Source: Planctomycetales bacterium 71-10
Lineage (GTDB): Bacteria; Planctomycetota; Planctomycetia; Isosphaerales; Isosphaeraceae
Direction: 5' to 3'
Length of the DNA: 64,000 nucleotides
NCBI GenBank assembly: GCA_001898385.1
Contig: MKTT01000036.1
Span: 129,870 to 193,869, forward strand
Shown here one piece after another: positions 19,013 to 29,735 of this stretch; the stretch's first letter is position 1, and each line of letters opens with the position of its first letter. The notes below the pieces were generated by a model that was not told the origin of the DNA, did no database searches, and worked only from the letters and a program-made list of their open reading frames with translations. A program made the translations under genes and the position numbers.

Positions 19013-19846
19013 ATGAGCGCGGTCGCCCCGAGTCCCGCCGCGGAGCGGAGGCCGGTCCCCCCCCGCAATCGAGTGCAGAGGTTTTTGACCTCCTCGATCG
19101 GGCTGAAGCTGATCATGGCCCTGACCGGCGTCGCCCTCTCCCTGTTCGTGCTGGGCCACATGCTCGGCAACCTCCAGGCGTTCCAGGGGGCCGAGGCCCT
19201 GAACGACTACGCCAAGCTGCTCCGCAAGGAGCCGGCCCTGCTGTGGGCCGTGCGGGCCGGGCTGCTGACCATGGTCGGCCTGCACATCTACGCGTTCCTC
19301 GCCCTGGCGAAGAAGAACGCCGCGGCCCGCCCCCAGGCGTACCGCAAGCGGGTCTGGCGCGAGTCGTCTTACGCCTCGCGGTCGATGAAGATCACCGGGC
19401 CGCTGCTGCTGGCCTTCATCATCTTCCACATCCTCCACCTGACCACCGGTACCGTCCACCCGAGCTTCGACGCCCACGACGTCTATCACAACGTCGTCAC
19501 CGGCCTGGGCGGCCTCGTCGGGCTGATCTACGTCCTGGCGATGGCGATGCTGGCCCTGCACCTGTGGCACGGCGTCTGGAGCATGCTGCTGACCCTGGGC
19601 CTGCCCGAGGGCCGCTACGGGTCAACCGGCCGCGCCGGGGCGACGATCTTCACCGCGCTGGTGACGATCGGGTTCGCCGTGGTCCCGCTGCTCGTGATGG
19701 CCGGGGTGATCGGCCCGGAGGACGCCGCGCCGCCGCCGGCCGCGACCTCGGACGCCGCCCTCGCCCCGCCCAGGCCGGCCGAGCCCGAGCCCGCGACCGC
19801 CGCCCCCAAGGCCGCCGAACCCGCCGCCCCGGCCGAAGCCAAGTGA
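19013..19846 (+). CDS. sdhC: Succinate dehydrogenase/fumarate reductase cytochrome b subunit
   Basis: The 277-residue protein has about five hydrophobic membrane segments: residues about 35-55 ([20 protein letters not shown]), 80-105, 130-150, 170-200 and 215-240. Histidines in GHMLGN, LHIYAF, FHILHL and LHLWHGVW are likely ligands of two hemes. This single-polypeptide, diheme anchor is typical of the SdhCAB type found in Bacillota, Bacteroidota and others. It passes electrons between quinone and the FeS subunit. ATG 19013 is chosen because AGGAA at 19002-19006 is well spaced and the longer frame from 18905 begins with Pro/Arg-rich sequence. The C terminus carries an unusual Ala/Pro/Glu-rich cytoplasm-or-periplasm tail of about 40 residues. 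Confidence 0.9.
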   Translation: MSAVAPSPAAERRPVPPRNRVQRFLTSSIGLKLIMALTGVALSLFVLGHMLGNLQAFQGAEALNDYAKLLRKEPALLWAVRAGLLTMVGLHIYAFLALAKKNAAARPQAYRKRVWRESSYASRSMKITGPLLLAFIIFHILHLTTGTVHPSFDAHDVYHNVVTGLGGLVGLIYVLAMAMLALHLWHGVWSMLLTLGLPEGRYGSTGRAGATIFTALVTIGFAVVPLLVMAGVIGPEDAAPPPAATSDAALAPPRPAEPEPATAAPKAAEPAAPAEAK

Positions 19847-19859
19847 TCAGGAGCCTCCC

Positions 19860-21776
<1,917 letters not shown>

Positions 21777-21836
21777 GCGCGATCCGGTTCGTGGCGTTCT
21801 CCGTCCCCCCAAGCGCATTAGTCGAGAGGTTCCGCG

Positions 21837-22646
21837 ATGGCCGGACAAGGTGAAGAGAAGCTCCTCAACCTGACGCTCCACGTCTGGAGGCAGAAGAACC
21901 GCGGCGCCGCGGGCGGGTTCGTGACGTACAAGGACGAAGCCCGCGGCATCAGCACCGACATGTCGTTCCTGGAGATGCTCGACGTCGTCAACGAGCGGCT
22001 CATCAAGTCGGGCCGCGAGCCGATCGCCTTCGACCACGACTGCCGCGAGGGGATCTGCGGCCAGTGCGGCGTCGTCGTCGACGGCAGCCCCCACGGCCCC
22101 CGCCGCGCGACGACCACCTGCCAGCTCCACATGCGCAGCTTCGACGACGGCGCCGAGCTGACCATCGAGCCCTGGCGCGCCGGGGCCTTCCCGGTCATCA
22201 AGGACCTGATGGTGGACCGCTCGGCCTTCGACCGCATCATCGCGGCCGGCGGCTTCGTCTCGGTCCGCACCGGCAACGCCCCGGAGGCCAACGGCCTCCC
22301 CGTGCCGAAGCAGGACGCCGACCTCGCCATGGACGCCGCCGCCTGCATCGGCTGCGGCGCCTGCGTGGCCGCCTGCCCCAACGCCTCGGCCATGCTGTTC
22401 GTCTCCGCCAAGGCGCAGCACCTCAACCTCCTCCCCCAGGGCGCCCCCGAGAAGGACCAGCGCTCGCTGGCGATGATCGACCAGGCCGACGCCGAAGGCT
22501 TCGGCACCTGCACCAACCACGGCGAATGCGAGGCGGTCTGCCCCAAGGAGATCAGCATGGGCTTCATCGCCCGGCTGAACCGCGACTACGCCCGCGCCGC
22601 CGTCAAGAAGCCCCGCGCCGGCGCCCCCGCCGGCGGCGCCGGCTGA
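21837..22646 (+). CDS. sdhB: Succinate dehydrogenase/fumarate reductase iron-sulfur subunit
   Basis: The 269-residue protein has an N-terminal 2Fe-2S ferredoxin domain with [11 protein letters not shown] near residue 65 and a downstream Cys in TTCQLH. A C-terminal domain follows with two cluster motifs, [13 protein letters not shown] near residue 166 and [14 protein letters not shown] near residue 222, for the 4Fe-4S and 3Fe-4S clusters. It relays electrons between SdhA and the heme subunit. The C terminus ends in an Ala/Gly/Pro tail. It is the last gene of the sdhCAB operon. A strong GC hairpin 10 bases after the stop may end the transcript. Confidence 0.94.
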   Translation: MAGQGEEKLLNLTLHVWRQKNRGAAGGFVTYKDEARGISTDMSFLEMLDVVNERLIKSGREPIAFDHDCREGICGQCGVVVDGSPHGPRRATTTCQLHMRSFDDGAELTIEPWRAGAFPVIKDLMVDRSAFDRIIAAGGFVSVRTGNAPEANGLPVPKQDADLAMDAAACIGCGACVAACPNASAMLFVSAKAQHLNLLPQGAPEKDQRSLAMIDQADAEGFGTCTNHGECEAVCPKEISMGFIARLNRDYARAAVKKPRAGAPAGGAG

Positions 22647-22655
22647 AGCCTCCGG

Positions 22656-22680
22656 GGCCGACGCCCCCGCGGCGTCGGCC
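22656..22680 (+). terminator. GC-rich hairpin after sdhB
   Basis: GGCCGACGC at 22656-22664 and its complement GCGTCGGCC at 22672-22680 form a 9-base stem with a 7-base loop. A C run, not a T run, follows, so it is not a textbook intrinsic terminator. Its position 10 bases after the last gene of the sdh operon suggests transcript ending or 3' protection. Confidence 0.45.
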
Positions 22681-22710
22681 CCCCCCGCCCACTCGCGGCC
22701 TTGCTTCGCC

Positions 22711-22740
22711 GGCCTCGTTGAACAATAATCCAACGAGGCC
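22711..22740. promoter_or_regulatory. Perfect inverted repeat before the DUF1549/DUF1553 gene
   Basis: GGCCTCGTTG at 22711-22720 and CAACGAGGCC at 22731-22740 are exact inverted copies with a 10-base AT-rich centre (AACAATAATC). It ends 34 bases before the start of the next gene. The symmetry and the AT-rich spacer fit a dimeric regulator site, or alternatively a stem-loop in the leader or after the sdh operon. No cognate regulator is visible in the window. Confidence 0.4.
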
Positions 22741-22774
22741 GTCGTCGACATCGACGGCACGAGGAGGGACGCTC

Positions 22775-25321
22775 ATGCCGCAGGTTCGAAGGTGGGTCGC
22801 CGCGGCCGTGCTGGCCGTCGGGTCGTCGTGTCCGGCCCTGGCCGAGGAGGCGCCGTCGTTCGAGAAGGACGTCCGGCCGATCCTCCGGGCGTACTGCCTG
22901 GACTGCCACGGCGGCGAGGCGACCAAGGGGAAGCTGGACCTCCGCCTGAAGCGCTTCGCCGAGGCGGGCGGGACGAGCGGCCCCGCGCTGACGGCCGGCG
23001 ACGCCGACGGCAGCTACCTGCTGGCCCGGATCCAGGACGGCGAGATGCCCCCGGGCGAGAAGAAGGTGCCGGCCGAGCAGGTCGCCGTCATCGAGCGCTG
23101 GATCGCCGCCGGGGCCCCCACCCTCCGCCCCGAGCCGGAATCGCTCCCCCCCGGCCTCCCCATCACCGAGGAAGACCGCGCCCACTGGGCGTATCAGCCG
23201 CTCAAGAAACCGACGCCGCCGGCCGTCGAGGGGGACGGCGTCCGATCGCCGATCGACGCCTTCCTCGCCGCCAGGCTCCGCGAGAAGGGCCTGGAGTTCT
23301 CGCCCGACGCCGACCGTCGGGCGCTGATCCGCCGCGCCAGCTTCGACCTGACCGGCCTGCCGCCGACTTGGGAGGAGGTCGAGGCGTTCGTCGCCGACCC
23401 GCGCGAGGACGCCTACGAGCGGCTGATCGACCGCCTGCTCGCCAGCCCCCGCTACGGCGAGCGCTGGGGGCGCCACTGGCTGGACGTCGCCGGCTACGCC
23501 GACTCCGACGGCGACAACCCGAACGACACGCCCCGCCCCTACGCCTACAAGTATCGCGATTACGTCATCCGTTCGTTCAACGACGACAGGCCGCTCGACC
23601 GCTTCATCGTCGAGCAGCTGGCCGGCGACGAGCTGGTCGACCGCAAGGACGGCCTCTCGCCCGAGGAGGTCGAGACCCTGGCCGCCACCGGCTTCCTCCG
23701 CATGGTGGCCGACGGCACGACCAGCGGCGGCGACGTCCCGCTCGCCTCCAACCAGGTCGTCGCCGACACGATCAAGGTCGTCGGCTCGGCGTTCTACGGC
23801 CTGACGATCGCCTGCGCCCAGTGCCACGACCACCGCTACGACCCGATCCCGCAGGAAGACTACTACCGCCTCCGCGCCGTGTTCGAACCGGCACTCGACC
23901 CCTCCCACTGGCGCCAGCCCCGCGGCCGGCTGGTCTCGCTCTACACCGACGCCGACCGCGCGAAGGCCACGGCCGTCGACGCCGAGGCCGCCGTCCTCCA
24001 GAAGGCCGTGGCCGAGAAGACCGACCGGTTCATCGCCGAGGCCCTGACCGCCGAGCTGAACAAGCACCCCGAGCCGATGCGGGCGCCGCTCCGCGAGGCG
24101 TTCGCCGCGCCGGCCGACAAGCGGACCGACGAGCAGAAGGCGCTCGTCGCCAACAACCCGAGCCTGAACATCACCCCCGGCGTCCTCTACCAGTACAACG
24201 ACAAGGCCGCCGAGGAGTTGAAGAAGGACAACGCCGCCGTCGCCGCCAAGCGGGCCGAGAAGCCCGTCGAGGACTTCGTCGCGGTGCTCGACGAGGCCCC
24301 CGGCGTCCGCCCCGAGACCAGGGTCTTCCACCGCGGCGACCACCGCCAGCCCACGAAGCCGGTGACGCCCGGCGACCTGACCATCGCGTCGCCCGAGGGG
24401 GAGCGTTACGAGGTGGCCGACGCCCCCGCCGACGCCCCCACCACGGGACGCCGCCTGGCGTTCGCCCGCCGCCTCACCGACGGCCGCCACCCGCTCGTCG
24501 CGCGGGCGCTGGCGAACCGATTTTGGATGCACCACTTCGGCCGCGGGATCGTCGAGACCCCCGGCGACTTCGGCAACCTCGGCGTCAAGCCGACGCACCC
24601 CGAGCTGCTGGACTGGCTGGCCTGCACGCTGGTCGAATCGGGCTGGAGCCTCAAGGCGTTCCATCGCGCGGTGATGACCTCCACGGCCTACCGCCAGGCG
24701 TCGCTCCGCGATTCTCGTCGCGACGAGGTCGACCCCGACGCCGCGCTGCTGAGCCGCTTCCCGGTCCGCCGGCTCGACGCCGAATCGCTCCGCGACGCCG
24801 TCCTGGCGGTCGCCGGCCCGCTCGACGTCACGCCGTTCGGCCCGGCCGTCGAGGTCGTCGAGGACGGCGTGGGCCTGATCAACGCGATGGGCGACGCCCC
24901 CCGCCGCAGCGTCTACCTCCAGGTCCGGCGCTCGCGGCCGATCTCGTTCCTGACGACGTTCGACGCCCCCGTGATGGCCGTCAACTGCGAGCGCCGGGCC
25001 GACGCGACCTCGGCCCCGCAGGCGCTCATGCTGATGAACGGGGATTTCGTCCTGAAGCACGCCGAGGCGCTGGCCGCGAGGGTCGTCGCCGCGAGCCCCG
25101 GCGACGCGCCCGAGGCCCTCGACGCCCGCGTCGCCGCCTCCTGGCGGGCCGCCTACCTCCGCCCCCCCACCCCCGAAGAGTCGGGCATGGCCCGCGAGTT
25201 CGTCGCCGACCGGCGCGCGGCCCTGGAGCGGGACCCGGACGCCAAGGACCGCGACCGGGCCGCGCTGGCCGACCTGTGCCAGCAACTCTTCAACTCGAAC
25301 GAGTTCTTGTATGTCGACTGA
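22775..25321 (+). CDS. Secreted planctomycete cytochrome c, DUF1549 and DUF1553 protein
   Basis: The 848-residue protein has a signal peptide (cleavage near ALAEE), then a PSCyt1-like heme motif CLDCH (Cys41, Cys44, His45) with the typical KDVRPILRAYC lead-in. DUF1549 follows around residues 150-360 (DAFLAARLREKGL, FDLTGLPPTWEEVEAFVADP, RWGRHWLDVAGYADSDG), including the QCHDHRYDPI motif. DUF1553 covers roughly 540-830 (GRRLAFARRLTDGRHPLVAR, FWMHHFGRGIVETPGDFG, TSTAYRQAS). The family is expanded in Planctomycetota and its biochemical role is unknown. Exported location and c-type heme are inferred. AGGAGG at 22761-22767 supports the start, and its stop overlaps the start of the DUF1501 gene. 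Confidence 0.92.
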   Translation: MPQVRRWVAAAVLAVGSSCPALAEEAPSFEKDVRPILRAYCLDCHGGEATKGKLDLRLKRFAEAGGTSGPALTAGDADGSYLLARIQDGEMPPGEKKVPAEQVAVIERWIAAGAPTLRPEPESLPPGLPITEEDRAHWAYQPLKKPTPPAVEGDGVRSPIDAFLAARLREKGLEFSPDADRRALIRRASFDLTGLPPTWEEVEAFVADPREDAYERLIDRLLASPRYGERWGRHWLDVAGYADSDGDNPNDTPRPYAYKYRDYVIRSFNDDRPLDRFIVEQLAGDELVDRKDGLSPEEVETLAATGFLRMVADGTTSGGDVPLASNQVVADTIKVVGSAFYGLTIACAQCHDHRYDPIPQEDYYRLRAVFEPALDPSHWRQPRGRLVSLYTDADRAKATAVDAEAAVLQKAVAEKTDRFIAEALTAELNKHPEPMRAPLREAFAAPADKRTDEQKALVANNPSLNITPGVLYQYNDKAAEELKKDNAAVAAKRAEKPVEDFVAVLDEAPGVRPETRVFHRGDHRQPTKPVTPGDLTIASPEGERYEVADAPADAPTTGRRLAFARRLTDGRHPLVARALANRFWMHHFGRGIVETPGDFGNLGVKPTHPELLDWLACTLVESGWSLKAFHRAVMTSTAYRQASLRDSRRDEVDPDAALLSRFPVRRLDAESLRDAVLAVAGPLDVTPFGPAVEVVEDGVGLINAMGDAPRRSVYLQVRRSRPISFLTTFDAPVMAVNCERRADATSAPQALMLMNGDFVLKHAEALAARVVAASPGDAPEALDARVAASWRAAYLRPPTPEESGMAREFVADRRAALERDPDAKDRDRAALADLCQQLFNSNEFLYVD

Positions 25322-26765
25322 CCCCCGATACGCGACCCGGCGCTCGTTCCTGGCGGACACGGCCTTCGGCGTGGGCGCCGTCGCCCTGGCGCACCTCCTC
25401 CACGAGGAGAAGCTGCTGGCCGACCCGAGCAAGGTCATGCCGGACAACCACCCGCTCACGCTGGAGCCGCGCGCGCCCCACTTCGCCCCCCGGGCGAACG
25501 CGATGATCTCGCTGTTCATGCACGGCGGGCCGTCGCACGTCGACCTGTTCGACCCCAAGCCGGAGCTGACCCGCAAGCACGGCACCGACTACGAGGGGGA
25601 GGTCGGCTTCAGCTTCGTCAACCGCGCCAGCAAGAAGCTGTTCGGCAGCCCGTGGAAGTTCAAGAAGCACGGCGAATCCGGGGCCGACGTCTCCGAGCTG
25701 CTCCCCGAGATCGCCACCTGCGCCGACGACCTGTGCATCATCCGGTCGATGCACACCGGCCACAACGGCCACGAGGTCTCCATCCGGTTCTTCCACGGCG
25801 GCATCCCGGCCCAGACCGGCCGGCCGACGCTGGGGAGCTGGCTGGTCTACGGCCTGGGGAGCGAGTCGCGCGAGCTGCCGGCCTACATGGTCCTGTCCGA
25901 CCCGGGGGGCCCGCCGGTCGACGGCCCCCTGAACTGGTCCAGCGGCTTCATGGCCCCGCTCTACCAGGGGACCGTCCTCCGGCCCGACGAGCCCCGGATC
26001 CTCAACCTGGACGCCCCGCCCCGGCTCAAGGGCGCGGCGCAGGGGCGGAACCTGGCGTTCCTCGACCGCCTCAACCGCGCCCACCTGGAGCGTCACCCCG
26101 GCGAGGCCGACCTGGAGTCTCGGATCCGCAGCTTCGAGCTGGCCGCCCGCATGCAGACCGCCGCCAAGGAGGCGCTGGACGTCTCCCAGGAGCCGAAGCA
26201 CGTCCGCGAGATGTACGGCCTGGACGACGACGCCACCCGCGACTACGGCACGCGATGCCTGATCGCCCGCCGGCTCGTGGAGCGCGGGGTGCGGTTCGTG
26301 CAGATCTTCCTCGGCGGCCAGCCCTGGGACACCCACGGCGGCATCAAGACCGCCCTCCCCGCCATCTGCCGGCGCACCGACAAGCCCTCCGCCGCGCTGG
26401 TGAAGGACCTGAAGCAGCGCGGATTGCTCGACACCACCCTCGTCCACTGGGGGGGCGAGATCGGCCGCCTGCCGGTCGTCGAGGGGGCACTCGACGACGG
26501 GGCCGGCCGCGACCACAACGGCCAGGGCTTCACGATCTGGATGGCCGGCGGCGGCGTAAAACCGGGCATGACCTTCGGCGCGACCGACGAGGTCGGCCAC
26601 CGCGCGGTGGAGGACGTCGTCACCCCGAACGACTTCCAGGCCACCGTCCTGAACCTCTTCGGCCTCGACCACGAGAAGCTCGCCTACCAGGCCGGGGGCC
26701 GTTCGCAGCGGCTGATCGACGGCCGCGCGGCCCGCGTGGTCAAGGAGCTCCTCCACACGTCCTGA
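25311..26765 (+). CDS. DUF1501 protein with Tat-type signal
   Basis: The 484-residue protein starts with a twin-arginine signal (ATRRSFLADTAFG) and continues with the DUF1501 hallmark blocks: MISLFMHGGPSHVDLFDPKP near residue 65, CIIRSMHTGHNGHE near residue 143, and FGLDHEKLAYQAGGRSQRL near the end. DUF1501 proteins belong to the alkaline-phosphatase/sulfatase-like superfamily and almost always follow a DUF1549/DUF1553 gene, as here, where ATG 25311 lies inside the end of the upstream frame. The conserved His and Asp residues suggest metal-dependent hydrolysis outside the cytoplasm, but no substrate is known. The overlap implies translational coupling with its partner. Confidence 0.92.
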   Translation: MSTDPRYATRRSFLADTAFGVGAVALAHLLHEEKLLADPSKVMPDNHPLTLEPRAPHFAPRANAMISLFMHGGPSHVDLFDPKPELTRKHGTDYEGEVGFSFVNRASKKLFGSPWKFKKHGESGADVSELLPEIATCADDLCIIRSMHTGHNGHEVSIRFFHGGIPAQTGRPTLGSWLVYGLGSESRELPAYMVLSDPGGPPVDGPLNWSSGFMAPLYQGTVLRPDEPRILNLDAPPRLKGAAQGRNLAFLDRLNRAHLERHPGEADLESRIRSFELAARMQTAAKEALDVSQEPKHVREMYGLDDDATRDYGTRCLIARRLVERGVRFVQIFLGGQPWDTHGGIKTALPAICRRTDKPSAALVKDLKQRGLLDTTLVHWGGEIGRLPVVEGALDDGAGRDHNGQGFTIWMAGGGVKPGMTFGATDEVGHRAVEDVVTPNDFQATVLNLFGLDHEKLAYQAGGRSQRLIDGRAARVVKELLHTS

Positions 26766-26788
26766 CATCGAAGGCGGAAGATCCGATC

Positions 26789-28153
26789 ATGCTTCGAAGG
26801 TCCCTCGTCGTCGCCTCCCTCGCTCTGCTCCTCCTCGCCCCGGCCGCCGCCCCGGCCGCCCCGCCGCTCAAGGTCGGGACGTTCGCGGTCGACGCCACGC
26901 CCCCCGTCGGCAGCCCGCTGGCCTACGACCCGACGAAGGGCGTCGCCCACCCGCTGGCCTGCAAGGGCGTGGTCCTCGTCGGCGACGGCGGCCCCGTCGT
27001 CCTGGCCGCGATCGACTGGATCGGCGTCGCCAACGACGGCCAGCGCGAGTTCCGCGAGGCGATCGCGAAGGCCGCCGGCACGGCCGTCGAGCGCGTCGAG
27101 GTCCACTCGCTCCACCAGCACGACGCCCCGGCGATGGACCTCTCGGCCGACGCGATCCTGGCCCCCCACGGCATCGCCCGCGAGTTCTTCGACGCCCCGC
27201 TCGCCCGCGACCTGATCGCCCGCACGGCCGCCGCCGTGAAGGAGGCCGTCGCCGCCGCGAGGCCGGTCACTCACGTCGGGTTGGGCAAGGAGACCGTGGA
27301 GAAGGTCGCCTCCAACCGTCGCGTCCTGGACGCCTCCGGGACGAAGGTCGAGCACGTCCGCTGGTCGGCCACGAAGGACCCCGTCGTCCGCGACAAGCCC
27401 GAGGGCCTCATCGACCCGGCGCTCAAGATGATCAGCCTGTGGGACGACGAGACGCCCGTCGCCGTGATGACCTTCTACGCCACGCACCCGCAGAGCTACT
27501 ACCGCACCGGCCTGGCCAACCCCGACTTCCCCGGCATCGCCCGCGACCAGCGCCAGGAGGCGACGGGGGTCTTCCACGTCCACTTCGACGGAGCCGGCGG
27601 CAACGTCACGGCCGGCAAGTACAACGACGGCTCGCACGAGAACCGCCAGATCCTCGCCGACCGCGTGAAGGCCGGGATGGACGGGGCGTGGGCCGCGACC
27701 GTGAAGACGCCGATCACGTCGGCCGACCTCGGCTGGAAGACGGTCAAGGTCGCCCTCCCCGTCGACCCCGAGCTGGACGAGGCCAAGCTCGCCGAGACCG
27801 TCGCCGACGCCAACGCCCCGATCCGATCGCGCGGCAGGGCCGCCTGCGAGCTGGCCTGGATCCGGCGCTGCAAGGCCGGCGACCTGATCGACGTCTCCGC
27901 CCTGAAGCTCGGCCGGGCTCGCGTCCTGTTCATGCCCGGCGAGTTGTTCGTGGAATATCAGCTCGCCGCCCAGAAGATGCGCCCCCACCACTTCGTCGCC
28001 ATGGCCGCCTACGGCGACTACGGCCCCGGCTACATCGGCCTGGAGTCCGCCTATCCGCAGGGCGGCTACGAGACGGGCCACCACGTCTCGCTCGTCGCCC
28101 CGAGCGTCGAGGGCGTGCTCATGGGGGCGATCAGCGACCTCCTTACCGACTGA
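26789..28153 (+). CDS. Secreted neutral/alkaline ceramidase-like protein
   Basis: The 454-residue protein has a clear signal peptide (MLRRSLVVASLALLLLAPAA, cleavage near APAAPP). A domain like the N-terminal part of neutral non-lysosomal ceramidases follows: KVGTFAVDATPPVGSPLAYD, LVGDGGPVVLAAIDWIG, and the metal-binding HSLHQHDAP near residue 111. Further His residues occur in YATHPQSYYRTG. Planctomycetes encode many such proteins in place of true ceramidases, and the substrate here is unknown. It begins 23 bases after the DUF1501 gene and completes a three-gene set of exported proteins. A hairpin downstream, shared with the repeat family, probably ends the operon. Confidence 0.85.
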   Translation: MLRRSLVVASLALLLLAPAAAPAAPPLKVGTFAVDATPPVGSPLAYDPTKGVAHPLACKGVVLVGDGGPVVLAAIDWIGVANDGQREFREAIAKAAGTAVERVEVHSLHQHDAPAMDLSADAILAPHGIAREFFDAPLARDLIARTAAAVKEAVAAARPVTHVGLGKETVEKVASNRRVLDASGTKVEHVRWSATKDPVVRDKPEGLIDPALKMISLWDDETPVAVMTFYATHPQSYYRTGLANPDFPGIARDQRQEATGVFHVHFDGAGGNVTAGKYNDGSHENRQILADRVKAGMDGAWAATVKTPITSADLGWKTVKVALPVDPELDEAKLAETVADANAPIRSRGRAACELAWIRRCKAGDLIDVSALKLGRARVLFMPGELFVEYQLAAQKMRPHHFVAMAAYGDYGPGYIGLESAYPQGGYETGHHVSLVAPSVEGVLMGAISDLLTD

Positions 28154-28260
28154 ACCCGCAACATCCCTGCGCCCCCCCCGCCAGGCATGGCCTTGACCGT
28201 ATCTTTGCGACCCGGATCCGGGCGAGATAAATCCCCACCCACGGCACGCGCCGAACGACG

Positions 28261-28285
28261 TCCCCTCTCCCGCCGGGAGAGGGGA
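28261..28285. terminator. Symmetric hairpin between convergent genes, repeat-derived
   Basis: TCCCCTCTCCC at 28261-28271 and GGGAGAGGGGA at 28275-28285 form an 11-base stem with a 3-base loop. It lies between the convergent ceramidase-like and HAD genes and so could act in both directions. The sequence is nearly identical to the terminal hairpin of the repeat at 18464, suggesting that a solo repeat end has been recruited or left here. Confidence 0.5.
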
Positions 28286-28304
28286 CGATTCAGGCGAGGC
28301 TCCT

Positions 28305-28970
28305 TCATCTCCCCAGCGGCGATTCGTCGTAATGCGCCAGCAGGTCGGCGACGTCGTCGTAGACGGCGATCGCCCCCTTCAGGTCGGCGTCGCCCCAGCC
28401 GCCGGAGCGGACGGCGATGACGGCGACGCCGGCGCGCGTCGCGGCCTCGACGTCATAGGGCGTGTCGCCCAGCATGACCGCCTTCGAGGCCGACAGGCCG
28501 CCCCCCTCCAGCGCCGCCACGACGATGTCCGGGTCGGGCTTGGAGTTCTCGGCGTCGTCGGACGAGGTCTCGTGCTCGATCAGGTCGGCGACGCCGGCGA
28601 CCTCCAGGAGCGTGTCCAGCTCGTCGGCCTGGGCCGAGCTGGCGACGACGATCTTGAGGCCGTCGGCCTTCATCCGCTCGACCAGCTCGCGGGCCCCGGA
28701 GAAGCCCTTGAGCTTGGGCGCGAACTCGTCGAGGAACAGCCGGGTGCGATCCTCGGCCACGGCCTTCGCCTTCGGGTCCTCGTCCTTGTCGAGCCCGACC
28801 AGCTCCCAGACCATCTTGTCGCCCCCCTTGCCGATCCTCTCGCGGACCTTGTCGAAGGGGACGTCGAAGCCGTGGTCGCGGAAGGCGCGGACCCAGGCCT
28901 CCGCGTGGGCGTCGTTGCTGTCGACCAGGGTCCCGTCGACGTCCAGGAGGACGCCTTCATAGCGAGGCAT
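28305..28970 (-). CDS. HAD-superfamily phosphatase
   Basis: The 221-residue hydrolase has all four HAD motifs: DVDGTLVDS (nucleophile Asp10), VVASSAQ near residue 110, a Lys in NSKPDPDIV near residue 146 and LGDTPYDVEAA near residue 164. A helical cap domain lies between motifs I and II. It resembles the beta-phosphoglucomutase/phosphoglycolate phosphatase group, but the substrate is not clear. It is followed, 69 bases upstream on the same strand, by a second HAD gene of similar size, yet the two share only family motifs, so they are not a recent duplication. Confidence 0.88.
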   Translation of the reverse strand: MPRYEGVLLDVDGTLVDSNDAHAEAWVRAFRDHGFDVPFDKVRERIGKGGDKMVWELVGLDKDEDPKAKAVAEDRTRLFLDEFAPKLKGFSGARELVERMKADGLKIVVASSAQADELDTLLEVAGVADLIEHETSSDDAENSKPDPDIVVAALEGGGLSASKAVMLGDTPYDVEAATRAGVAVIAVRSGGWGDADLKGAIAVYDDVADLLAHYDESPLGR

Positions 28971-29039
28971 GGGTTCGGCTCCCGGGGGCTGTTCGCGTGC
29001 ATGAACGTCCCGAGGCCCCGATGCAACCGCCGTGCCCGC

Positions 29040-29693
29040 TCAGAGGAGGGCCAGCACTTCCGACGGATGCCGGACGATCGCCCGCGCGCCGTGGGCTTCC
29101 AGCTCCTCGACGCTCCGGAAGCCCCACGCGGCCCCCACGGCGAACATCCCGGCTCGCGTCGCCGTGAGCATGTCGACCGAGGAATCGCCGAGGTACAGCA
29201 CCTCCGCCGGCGCGACGCCCATCGCCGCCGCGGCCTCGATCGCCCCGGCCGGGTCGGGCTTCCGGGGGACGCCCTCGCGCTGGCCGAACACCGGCGCGAG
29301 CGGCCACGCCGATAGGAACCGGCCGACGCATTTCCGCGTGAACACGTCGGGCTTGTTCGAAAGGACGCCCATCGGGATCGCCCGATCGCGCAGGGCGTCC
29401 AGCAGTCCGGCGATCCCGGGGTAGGGCCTGCTCGCCACGTCCCAGCCGGCGTCGTAGATCCGGCCGAACGCCGCGACGCAGCCCGCGACGGCCTCGGGAT
29501 CCTTCGACGCCCCCTCCGGCAAGGCCCGCTGGAACAGCACGGCCACGCCGTCGCCGATGAAGTTCCGATAGGAATCGATCGGGTGGGGCGGGAAGCCCCC
29601 CTCGCGCAAGGAATCGTTGGCCGATCGGCCGATGTCTTCCAGGGTGTCGAGGAGGGTCCCGTCGAGGTCGAACAGCACCGCGCGGAGGTTCAT
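29040..29693 (-). CDS. Phosphoglycolate phosphatase-like HAD hydrolase
   Basis: The 217-residue protein has DLDGTLLDTLEDI (motif I, Asp9), VLSNKPD (motif II, near residue 112), RKPDPAGAI (motif III) and LGDSSVDMLTATRAG (motif IV). NFIGDGVAVLFQRALPEG matches the cap helix typical of Gph proteins, which remove 2-phosphoglycolate. That role is likely but not proven, because the family is broad. It lies 42 bases downstream of a Gfo/Idh/MocA gene and upstream of another HAD gene, all on the minus strand. Confidence 0.88.
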   Translation of the reverse strand: MNLRAVLFDLDGTLLDTLEDIGRSANDSLREGGFPPHPIDSYRNFIGDGVAVLFQRALPEGASKDPEAVAGCVAAFGRIYDAGWDVASRPYPGIAGLLDALRDRAIPMGVLSNKPDVFTRKCVGRFLSAWPLAPVFGQREGVPRKPDPAGAIEAAAAMGVAPAEVLYLGDSSVDMLTATRAGMFAVGAAWGFRSVEELEAHGARAIVRHPSEVLALL

Positions 29694-29735
29694 GGGGGCC
29701 GAGCTTCCGGGGATGGGTCGGCCCCCCGCCGCGCG

